Of a stretch of DNA of 64,000 nt, positions 55,041 to 64,000 are shown one piece after another. Within the stretch, counting starts at the first letter, position 1. The number at the start of each line of letters is the position of its first letter. The stretch spans positions 552,091 through 616,090 of the forward strand of contig NW_027472017.1 of assembly GCF_965638725.1 (NCBI RefSeq), written 5' to 3'. A model generated the notes under the pieces. That model was not told the origin of the DNA, searched no databases, and was given only the letters and a program-made list of their open reading frames with translations. A program made the position numbers and the translations under genes. Source of the DNA: Aptenodytes patagonicus. Lineage: Eukaryota > Chordata > Aves > Sphenisciformes > Spheniscidae.

Positions 55041-55892
55041 TTCCCCCTCCCAAGTTCTTCTCTTTAATCATCCTCATAACTTCTGCAAACAGCTCAGCTC
55101 TGCTCTTTCCCCACTGGCCCTGGCTTTGCTTGATTTGTGGCCTCGTGTACTGTTTCTAAGAGGGTCATCGTGCTGGTTCCTACATTGGTCAGTACAAAAC
55201 TAGTAACTCCTCCAGTTAGCTGCAGTGTCCTGCAACTTCTCATGCTGTTACCTTGTGGTGATGGCTCGCACAGCCACGGTGAGCAGTCTGCATGCAAACA
55301 TTAAGAGCTGACAAAATGGATCTTCAGTCCAGGGGGACCTTGAGAAACTCTGGGATTTGGCCAACAAAAACTTCTGAAGTTTTCCAAGGAGAAGTGGCCA
55401 GTCCTGCATCAGGGGTGAAGAATAACCCCCCATATATCAGGGAACCTGACCAGTTGAGCAGTGACACTGAGGAGCACGGCTTGGGCACTAGAAAGGACAC
55501 CATATGAGCCAGTGGTGCCTGCTCACCATGAACAAGGGCAGCTGCAAGGGCAAAAATACAGGGGGATGTATTAGGAGGAGCATGGCCACCCAGACATCTT
55601 GAGTTTTCATCCTCCTCCAGTGGGCCGTGGTGTGGCCACACCTGGACTGGTGTGTCCTTCTGTGGGAATTCCTGCTCTAGGCAGGTGGGGAGGGACTGGA
55701 GAGTGCCCAGAGGAGGTCTGCACATGTCCTGGACTTAAGGCCCCAATCCCCATCTTTGCCAACCTCTTCCATCCCAACAAAACCTCAGGAACATGCTGAC
55801 CCTGGAGAACCACCGTGCTCTCCAGGCAGCTCCAGAGTCTTGTGTTAGAGGATGGGTGTCTTCAATGTCACCCGTGGGAAAGCTCTGTCATG
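55041..55892. other. Anonymous sequence, no gene seen
   Basis: No gene was recognised. 55600-55740 resembles CR1-like text (GTGCCCAGAGGAGGTCTG) but is too short to place. Confidence 0.35.
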
Positions 55893-56035
55893 TTTTAACC
55901 CATCGGCAACTAAGCACCACACAGCCGCTTGCTCACCCTCCCCATCCCGGTAGAATGGTGGGAGAGAATCAGAAAAGCAACAGTAAGAAATCTTGTGGGT
56001 TGAGATAACACTTTAATACTTGAAATAATGAGATA
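55893..56035 (-). mobile_element. ERVL-type LTR end fragment
   Basis: An antisense U5/R piece: GTTTTAACCCATCGGCAACTAAGCACC, shown here only by its landmark AAGCACCACACAGCCGC, then the GGTTGAGATAA block. The U3 part is missing. An A-rich, AAC-containing stretch follows to about 56150. Confidence 0.75.
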
Positions 56036-56280
56036 ATAATAAAAATAAAAACAAGAACAACAACACCAAAAATAGTAAGTAGTAATGGAAAGTAAAACAA
56101 TGGAAGAGAAAGAGAGAAAGGAACAAAACCCAGGAAGGAAAAAAAAAAAGGTGATGCAACTGCTCACCTTCAAGCCCCTCCTAACCTGAACTTATGCTGT
56201 TTGGAGCCTTGGGGGAAGAGCAGGGCTCATGAGGTCCCAGAGCAGTCTCAAGGCATTGGAAGAGAAATGTGAGGAATCTG
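56036..56280. other. A-rich spacer
   Basis: An A-rich simple stretch (56036-56150) followed by anonymous sequence. No gene. Confidence 0.4.
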
Positions 56281-57020
56281 ACTAGCTCACAGGCCATAAG
56301 GAGGAGAGGGGTGGGAACGCTATGATGAGGTCAGCTGTACCTCAGAATTTCACAGGCCAGCAGGAGGCACATGGCTGTGAAGGTGACTGTGATGTCCCTT
56401 CTGCCTCTGGAGTTGGTTGACCAGCAGCATGAACATGGCTGGTAAAGGATGGGGAGGTCACTTCTTTCTGAAGCAGCTGCTTGGTCAGCCCTTGACTCAT
56501 GGCTGGGATATTTGCTTTTAGGCTCATATCTGCCAGTGTCCTTGATAGGCCAGCAGAATGCACCTGCTTGGAACATGGATTGTGTGAAGCCATTTCCCTA
56601 ATGACCCGGGAGGCCTATCCAGGAAGAGGCGTTGGATATGGGTTGTCACTTCCTTTCCACCTGAGTAACTGATGAGGCAGGGGCAGGCACACAGTTTGGC
56701 TGTGTCAATCCCAGAAGCTGAAAGGCCAGCAGCAGGCATGTGGCTTGGAAGACCATGGTGAGGTTACTTCTGTCAAGTCGGCTGATAGGCCACAAGGAGG
56801 CTGATGGCTTGGGATGTGATGATGTTATCAATTGTGTCTGAGAATCTCTTAGGCCAGTAGGAGGCACATGGCCATGAAGGCAAGCGTGAGGCCACTTCAG
56901 TCTCCAGTCTCTTGGAGTGATTGGCCATCAGCAGGCACAGGGCTGGGCTGTTGACTATGACATTCACTTCTGGCTGAGAACCTGATAGCCAGTAGCAGGC
57001 ATGTGACTTGGTTGTTGTTT
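56281..57020 (+). repeat. Degenerate minisatellite near right arm
   Basis: About ten units of roughly 65-80 bp share a core like ATAGGCCAGCAGGAGGCACATGGCTTGG followed by a GTGATGTCAC-like end; given here by the shorter landmark GGCCAGCAGGAGGCACATGG. The pattern is distantly like the minisatellite at 1486-3393. The final unit ends CCAGTAGCAGGCATGTGACT near 57015. Confidence 0.7.
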
Positions 57021-57206
57021 TGTACCTGTAGGTTCTGGTTTGTTATGTCCCCAGTAAGAAAGGCACTCAGACTCTGTGAAGCATTCTTTAAAATGCCATT
57101 TGTTAGAGAAACACTCTAAAGAAAGAGAGGATCGTGTAGGCAATATTACGTTCCTTCAGATGCCAGAGCCTTTGACGGTGGTACAGAAAGTTGTGCAGCT
57201 TCCATC
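57021..57206. other. Unique inner edge of right arm
   Basis: Anonymous single-copy sequence between the minisatellite and the right palindrome arm. No feature was recognised. Confidence 0.4.
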
Positions 57207-57809
57207 TGTGGAATCTGCTCCTGTGACCTCTTTCAATGTTTTCTAACAGGGGAAAAAACTCTAGTCATCATTTCTACTGCCCTAAGAAGCGATGTTCACA
57301 CACAAATTTGTTGCTGCATTTTTTGGTAAAGGTAAGGACATGCAGTGAGCCTCACGGCCAGTACCAGGTGGGAGATGCCTGCAGGTTTCCCTGTTGCAAT
57401 CAAGTTGATCCTGTGACCCAGGGATATGCTCAGCACAACAGAGCCTGAAGACCAAGCTGTACGTGGAGCACAGCACAGCACAGCACAGGCCCGGGTCTAC
57501 TCAGGTTTACTGTTCTGTGGTTCACTAACTCCTCCATGGACAATGCTTTTATGGTCAGGGTCCCTGAACTGCCTGAGGAAGGTTAGGAAGAGGGTGAGGT
57601 CTCCTTTAGACAGCTGGAGGAAGGGACACAATTTTAGGACCTGGTAGTCACTGGGGGAATTTGAGGATCATGGACGTCTGATGGAAGGCCTCAGTTAGAG
57701 GGAAGGTAGAAGGTAATCCCGGATCTGACATGGGGGGATGCTCTCCTGGACTTGTTTTTCACCAGAAGACAAGGCAGGACTGGTGGAAGATGTGGAGGGC
57801 AGCTTTGGC

Positions 57810-57965
57810 TGCAGTGCGCGTGAGGTGGTAATGTAGAAAAGCTTGAGGGAAGTAAGCAAGACAAGTTGTAGCAGGGGTGAGTAGAGAGGAAGGATCACCT
57901 CCACCCAGCTGCTGGCAGTGCTCTTCCTGATGGAGGCCAGGATGCCGTTGTCTGCCTTTGCTGCA
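57810..57965 (-). mobile_element. CR1 ORF2 fragment, right arm
   Basis: Mirror copy of 33085-33240. Confidence 0.65.
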
Positions 57966-58031
57966 AGGGTGGAAAGTCAGGAGAAGAGAAGGCTTTGGGG
58001 AGACCTAATTATAGCCTTTCCATATCTTCCT

Positions 58032-58596
58032 GGAGAGAAGAAAAAGGAAAGGAGAGAGGAGAGGAGAGGAGAGGAGAGGAGAGGAGAGGAGAGGAGAGGA
58101 GAGGAGAGGAGAGGAGAGGAGAGGAGAGGAGAGGAGAGGAGAGGAAGAGGAGAGGAGAGGAGAGGAGAGGAGAGGAGAGGAGAGGAGAGGAGAGGAGAGG
58201 AGAGGAGAGGAGAGGAGAGGAGAGGAGAGGAGAGGAGAGGAGAGGAAAGGAAAGGAAAGGAAAGGAAAGGAAAGGAAAGGAAAGGAAAGGAAAGGAAAGG
58301 AAAGGAAAGGAAAGGAAAGGAAAGGAAAGGAAAGGAAAGGAAAGGAAAGGAAAGGAAAGGAAAGGAAAGGAAAGGAAAGGAAAGGAAAGGAAAGGAAAGG
58401 AAAGGAAAGGAAAGGAAAGGAAAGGAAAGGAAAGGAAAGGAAAGGAAAGGAAAGGAAAGGAAAGGAAAGGAAAGGAAAGGAAAGGAAAGGAAAGGAAAGG
58501 AAAGGAAAGGAAAGGAAAGGAAAGGAAAGGAAAGGAAAGGAAAGGAAAGGAAAGGAAAGGAAAGGAAAGGAAAGGAAAGGAAAGGAAAGGAAAGGA
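58032..58596 (+). repeat. Microsatellite (GGAGA)n-(GGAAA)n, right arm
   Basis: About 565 bp of pure purine on the plus strand: GGAGA units to about 58245 with one extra A near 58145, then uninterrupted GGAAA units. The left-arm counterpart is 81 bp longer and has several more interruptions. Confidence 0.97.
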
Positions 58597-59109
58597 ATTT
58601 CTTCTTGGATTGAAGAAATGGAAACTCGGGGCCTCCCTGCTCTGGAGGAATGGGGAAGAACTGGAGCGGCCCCGGAGGACATCTGCCAGGATGTGGTTTG
58701 GGGCCTCTGTGGAGAGGCTGAGGGACCTGGGGTTCTTCAGCCTGGTGAATTAGAGGCTCAGAGCTTCTCTTGGTAGTGGGAAGAGAAGGAAAACTCCACA
58801 AAGTGTGGCTTGGAAGGTTCAGACTGGATGTGAGGAAAAAGGAATCTCACTCCAAGGGTAGCCTTGTGGTGCAAGAGGTCACCCAGAGGGAGTCGGGATC
58901 AGCCCATGGCTTTGTGTTTCAAGGAAAAGCCAGCGATGGGTGGAGAGACATCAGGAAGTTATAGAAACACTTGGGTGAGAGCTAAGTGGGAAAGCAAGAA
59001 GGGTGTCAAGAACCTGAAGGGAAAGAGGTGCAGGCATGGGACAGTGTAGGACAGCCTGCAGTAGAGATGGCCTAGGCCTCTGGCAAGGCTAAAAGGCTCA
59101 TCAAAACCA
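58597..59109 (+). mobile_element. CR1 fragment next to microsatellite, right arm
   Basis: Mirror copy of 31860-32372. The CR1 text (GLFSLV and FRLDVRKKE) is in 58720-58870; the rest is LCR-2. Confidence 0.6.
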
Positions 59110-59123
59110 AGATCTTTGTCCCC

Positions 59124-59717
59124 TTGGCTATGGCAGTTGCCTCTACCACCGAGGCCTACAAGGAGGAACTTTCTGTTGAGGCTCTGGACTTCCTTTCTTC
59201 CTTTCCCCTGCTTGGGGAGGCCGGGAGACGTTGTACAATTTTTCTACACTTGGCATTGCTCACCCTCACATCCCACTGCCCCCAGGAAGAGCCCTCAGCC
59301 ACGCGTGAGGGACAGGGTCTGCCTTCTCAGGGCCTGGGGGTCAGGGCTTGGCCTTTCTGCTTTCTGAAAAAAGCCAAGGCTTTTCTCAGCATTACAGCTG
59401 CCTGCGCAGTGCCTTTGCCTACCTGCAATCACAGCCTCCAATTACCTGCTCTAACGAGTCCATGGGGAGGCTTTGTCAGTAATGGTCCTCAGGGGGACCC
59501 AGTAATACTGCGAGGTACTTTGAGTTTTGCTTCTGACTTTGACTTCTTGAGAGGTTTGTTCAATCTCCTCTCATCATCGGAGGTTCAAGGACTCAGCACC
59601 AAATACACCATGGGTCTCATTAAAATACAGAAAGCCTTAAGGAGCTCTTTCTCTTCCTGTAGTTTTCTTCAGGTCTTCCAGGCTTGTACAGCTAATTGGA
59701 GTCATTTCATAGTGTAG
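59124..59717 (+). other. Uncharacterised 197-codon frame, right arm (LCR-2)
   Basis: Identical in sequence to 31252-31845. No domain was recognised. See the left-arm entry for its broken relative at 45.85-46.46 kb. Confidence 0.3.
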
Positions 59718-60728
59718 TTAAAGAGGAAGATGTCAAAGTGCACCTAATAAAAAATATTTTTTTTAATTTAAAGTTTATATTTTATTACTCTTCAGTTTAG
59801 AGAAGAGGTGATAGAAGCATTCTCCAATTGATACAGATGCAGAGTGTCTCCTCAGGAGGCCTGAACAGGTAGGAACAGCAGTCCTTTGAGGTCTGATGCT
59901 GGATGGACAACCTTGCTCCTCACCTCCCCAACCCCACCGTTGTTCTCATTCGCCCCCTGGGACTTGCATCAGTTTTCCTTACATCAGACTTCACTGAACT
60001 CCGGAGCTGAATGTTACAGCTCCATTGCACCAACTCCCACCTGCTCTCCTTAGAGAACTGCCTGCACCCAGGCCACAGAAGAATTCTTCCCATTTGCAAG
60101 CAAAGAAACGAAAGGCATGATAAAGTTGCATAAACAACAAAACACTGTCCTCAACCATATGCTAAGTACAAGCTCTCTCTAATGAGGTTGCCTTTCCACA
60201 AGGGATAATCTTACAATAAATGTTTTAGATAGATAGAAAAAAGTTAGATATGAACATAATTAAGGAATTGGCTAAAGAGTCAATTAGACTACTGGAAGAC
60301 AGGCAAGCTTTTAACTCCCTGAATCTCAAAGCAGCGACCGGGTAGGTGAAAGTTATCTGAATGAACAAAGAATAATGTGAAGCAAAAATTGGCAAAACCT
60401 GCAAAGATGACAGTAGAAATGGTCATTGTATCAGGACAGGTGAAATGATATGAAAGATTAAAGAAACTAAATACACCATATAACAGGAAGAAGAGTGATA
60501 ATGATGTTACAGGGCAAGATCGATATTTCTTTGGAATATCCATTCTGAAAGGTCATGGGATTGGAAGACCTCTCTCGTGAGTTCGGACAAGCAAGTGTTG
60601 CACTCATCTTTGAAAGCGGGCAAAAGTGGAACCCAGGGAACCCCAGGCTGTACAAGCTCACTTTGGTGAGGAGGGAGCCATTGAACGAGTGCTCTTGGGT
60701 GACATCCCTGGGCACCTAAAAGAGAAGA
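59718..60728. other. Anonymous AT-rich arm sequence, right arm
   Basis: Mirror copy of 30241-31251. No gene seen. Confidence 0.4.
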
Positions 60729-61355
60729 GCATCGTCATGGACTTACCAAGGGTAAACCATGCCTCACCAACCTGCCTGCCTTCATGATGAAGTAGCTGCC
60801 TTTGTGCATGAGGGGACAACAGTTGATGTCATTTACCTCCACTTCAGCAAGACTTTTGGCATGGTCTCCCCCAATATTCTTGGACCCAAGTTAGGCCATT
60901 ACAGTGTGGACGGAGAGACAAACAGCTGAGCAAAGCACCAGTTGGATGGTGAGGCTGAGGGAGCAGTGGTGAAGGGGCCGTACTCTGCCTGGAGGCCAGG
61001 GGACATACTGGGATTTGGTGAGGCGGCACAGGGGACCCTCCTGAGCCCTGTGCAGATTAACACCTGTATCCATGACCCAGAGGAGGCAACTCTGACCACA
61101 TTTTTCAATGATACTAACTTGGGAAGACCATTCCTGTGCCTTGGTGGTGCTGGGGAACAGAAGGCAAAACAAAATCCAGTAGCGTGACCTGGTAGCAAAG
61201 GCGGCCAGCAGTGTCCTGGAGTTTATAATTTATACAGGAGCCAAAAAGAGTGGCTGTTCATCAAAAGGGTGAGGAAAGTGATTGTCTCCCCCTGCTCATC
61301 CTTCGTTAGGCCACCAGTACACTACTGTGTCCATTTCTGGACCCCCTGTTCAAGT
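60729..61355 (+). mobile_element. Degenerate CR1 ORF2 remnant, right arm
   Basis: Mirror copy of 29614-30240; here the RT-like text reads on the plus strand. Confidence 0.65.
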
Positions 61356-61803
61356 GTACTGGGTCTGGCTGGGATGGGGTTCACTTCCTTCGTAGCAGCC
61401 CCTATGGTGCTGTGTTTTGCGTTTGTGCCTGAAACAGTGTTGATAACACAACAGTGTTTCGGCTACTGCTGAGCAGTGTTAGCACAGCGTCAAGGCCTTG
61501 TCTGTTTCTCTGCTCCCTCCCAGTGGGGCTGGGGGTGGGCAAGAAGTTGGCAGGGGGACACAGACAGGACAGGTGACGCCAGCTGACCAGAGGGATATTG
61601 CATACCATATGACGTCACGCTCAGCAATAAAAGCTGGGCAGAGGAATAAGGAGGATTTTTTTTTTAGTCATTCAAGGTGGCTGTTGCTGGGAGACTGGCT
61701 GGGCATCACTCTGCTTGTGGGAGCTGGTACGTGCCTGTTCCTTTTGGTTTCTGTTTGTTTTTACTTTTTTTCTTTGGCCTAATATCTGTTTTATCTCAAC
61801 CCA
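61356..61803 (+). mobile_element. Old ERVL-type LTR, right arm
   Basis: Mirror copy of 29166-29613, here in forward orientation from TGTACTGGGTCTGGC. The CRE TGACGTCA is at 61610-61617, followed by an AATAAAAGC TATA-like stretch. U5 is missing. Confidence 0.8.
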
Positions 61804-61858
61804 CAAGCTGCACAACAACTTCATGCAGCAGAATGGGTAGAGACCTGGCCAGCTAAGA

Positions 61859-62084
61859 AATGCCCTGAGGAGTATGGCCTGGGCACCAAGACGATGCCAT
61901 ATGAGCCAGTGGGCCTTACATTTCAAAAGGAAAGTGGAGAAACTGGAAAGGGTCCAGAGGAGGTCTGCCAAGACGGAGTGAGGGTCCTAAAGCACGAGCT
62001 GTGAGGAGAGTCTGAGGCAACTGGGCCTCTCTAGGCTGCTGAAGGAGGCATGGGGTAACCTAGTAAGAGCCTCAACCTACCTGG
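61859..62084 (+). mobile_element. Old CR1 fragment, right arm
   Basis: Mirror copy of 28885-29110. Confidence 0.6.
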
Positions 62085-63268
62085 AGTGAAGACAGACGCA
62101 AGCTCTTTTCTGCAGTGGCCAATGATATGGCAGAGGGAACAGCCACCAACAACCTCTTGGGAGCTTTAGGCTGAGCCTTCGGGAAAAGAAAATGGACTAG
62201 GAGGAGCGTTGCTGTGATCTCCACCTTTGGAGCTCTTCTTTGTTCTGCAAAGTCGCAGCCAGCCTGGAGGCTGGACTAGAGATGCCCCAGCAGTCTCTTT
62301 CCCACCAGCCCTTCCAGGAGCCTGTGCCTTGCCCCACACCATACAAGAAGAGATCAAGCTGGAGGTGAGGGTCTCTACATCATACGCTCATAGGACAATT
62401 CAGGGGGTAAGGGAGCTCAGGTGATCTCTAGTCCAATGCCCAGCTCCAAGCAGGGCCAGCTCTGAGGTCAGACCAGGTTGCTCAGTCAATGTCAGCGTCC
62501 ACAGGGAGAGTTTACACATGAACCAGGCATCTAGGCCACTATGACAGAAATGGAGACGAGGCGTTTGGCCAGCTCCCTGAACACAGCTATCAGTATGCCA
62601 TGCCTCCTGAGATTCCTGGGAACAACCATCTTCCTGTCCAGAGGAGTGGGATCCTTCTGCAAGTTTCCTGGCACATCTCCAGACCATGGGCTGCTTTAGG
62701 CTGGAAACAGAATTCAAACACACTGACCTGGGTACTGTCAACTGAATTGGTAAAAGAGAGGGAGGTGGAGGGATCTCAGCATTTCCAGGTTCCTACGGAA
62801 GATTTAAGGCCTCCCAGAAAGGAGCTGAAGATAACACTTTTGAACTAGTAGAGCCTTTAGATCATTTCACATGTGAGGGCTCTGCTCCCCACTTTCAACC
62901 ATTGGCGCCCAGAAACCTCACCTGTTTTTCCTTTCTCTCCTCCCAAAACCTGAGCAAGTGATGGGAAGAAAGGAAGCAGAAAGGCCCTAGGCCTCTGAGA
63001 ATCAGCCGGGGTCTGGCACTTGGAGGGCCATGGTGTCATTTCATTGTACAGCCCATAAAGAATCAAGCTGGGGAGTGACTCTGCAAGTCCGAATCAACAA
63101 GGTCCATGGACAGGCAAGGCTGTGTCTATGGCTGTGTCTGGAGACCCGTACACCTGCAGCATAGATCAAGCTTGGGCTAAAACTCAGGCCTTGCTTCAAT
63201 GGACTCCTGGGCCTATGGACAGAGAAGCAGGTGGAGGCCCCAGGTGATGCTGCTCAGGGCCATAAAGG
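62085..63268. other. Anonymous arm sequence, right arm
   Basis: Mirror copy of 27701-28884. No gene seen. Confidence 0.4.
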
Positions 63269-63539
63269 CCTATGGGTGCTCTCAGGGCCCTGACACTGCC
63301 CTGAGTGCCCTCAATAGGCCAAATTCTCATTCCCTGATGTCCAGGGTCTGCTTGCGGCTACTCTCCTTCCCCACATCCCTGGGGATCTGGGAGACCACAA
63401 TGTCATGGTCACTACTACCAAGACACTGGCCTTCACATCCCTGACCACCTCTTCCTCCTTTGGGAGTACCAGATCCAGGTGAGCAGAAGACTGGGTGGCC
63501 CATTTAGAAGCTGACCCACACACAAGCCGCCATCTAACC
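63269..63539 (-). mobile_element. Old CR1 endonuclease-end fragment, right arm
   Basis: Mirror copy of 27430-27700. Confidence 0.55.
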
Positions 63540-63649
63540 TGTTATGTCTCCTATAGAGACCCTCCATATATGTGAGCTGCCCTGACATCACACAAGGCAT
63601 CCCCCACTTCTCATCTTCCCTGCCAGTCTCTCCTAAAGAGCTTGTATCT

Positions 63650-64000
63650 CCATTACCACAAAAGCCGTGGGAGCTGTCCTTCCCCACCTCAGCTCTTCTT
63701 CCACTGAAGTCACAGCTCTCTGATGACACACGGGGCTCTTCCTTTCTGTGTCCCAGGCTGTGGGCTTTGGTGAACATTTGGGCTGCGGCACCTCAGATGG
63801 GGCACCAGGGCCAAGGGCAGACTTGTCACATGGAAACCTGGTACCCAGAGACTGGACCCCTTCTGTGGAAAGGCTTTCCTTCCCAGCACAGGCATGCTGG
63901 AGTGGATGGCAGGTGGCAACATAATGATGGATGAGGTTCCTACAACGAGAGCAAAAGCTGCAGTCCCCAAGGCCAGAGGGAAACAGGCCAGGGCTGTGCA
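63650..64000 (+). repeat. Low-copy repeat LCR-1, copy E (cut by window end)
   Basis: Mirror image of copy B and a plus-strand relative of 12937-13500. It continues past the window end. In copies A and C an OR gene lies about 3 kb further on in this direction. Confidence 0.7.

Larger units (their letters stand above)
57207..64000 (-). repeat. Right arm of large inverted repeat (palindrome)
   Basis: This is the reverse complement of 26969-33843, apart from an 81-bp shorter microsatellite. It runs to the end of the window, so the full arm length is unknown. Its contents mirror the left arm: CR1 pieces, microsatellite, the 197-codon frame, an ERVL-type LTR, anonymous blocks and LCR-1. Confidence 0.97.

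Overview
The window looks like bird nuclear DNA. It carries many CR1 LINE copies, most of which can be recognised by avian CR1 3' ends with the short ATTCTATG tail. It also carries several related endogenous-retrovirus LTRs and two olfactory receptor (OR) genes that resemble the expanded avian OR14-like group. No prokaryotic feature, tRNA, rRNA or CRISPR array was seen. The species and chromosome cannot be told from the sequence. Dense proviruses plus a large near-identical inverted repeat would suit a W chromosome or a repeat-rich OR cluster, but that is inference.

Layout. 1-3,393: anonymous sequence, a CR1 3' end and a degenerate minisatellite in two opposite orientations around a 0.9 kb LTR-like core. 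3,394-12,936: provirus ERVL-A (LTR, Lys-type primer site, gag, pro, pol, no env, LTR), broken by nonsense codons, one 1-base loss and two CR1 insertions. 12,937-18,610: an OR duplicon (plus strand) with a frameshifted OR pseudogene. 19,661-26,798: LTR fragments, truncated provirus ERVL-B ending in an inverted LTR, an old CR1 and another LTR. 26,969-33,843: left arm of a large inverted repeat. 33,844-57,206: its spacer, with rearranged provirus ERVL-C, a 52-bp minisatellite, the second OR duplicon (minus strand) with an intact OR gene, low-copy repeats, a solo LTR, a long CR1 and another minisatellite. 57,207-64,000: right arm, running off the window end.

How the parts relate. The only plausible host protein gene is the OR at 39,146-40,084. 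Nearly everything else is retroelement sequence or low-copy repeat. Three layers of inverted duplication are visible: an old pair of OR duplicons, an old pair of low-copy repeats at 42.6-43.9 kb and 49.0-50.3 kb, and a young, nearly identical palindrome with arms of at least 6.8 kb. The ERVL elements share an unusual plan: pol of class III type, a tRNA-Lys-type primer site, no zinc knuckle in gag, and gag ending at UAG in the same frame as pro-pol. No convincing new cellular system was found. The most notable items are the palindrome, the proviral rearrangements with inverted LTR or internal segments, and the gag-UAG-pro-pol arrangement.
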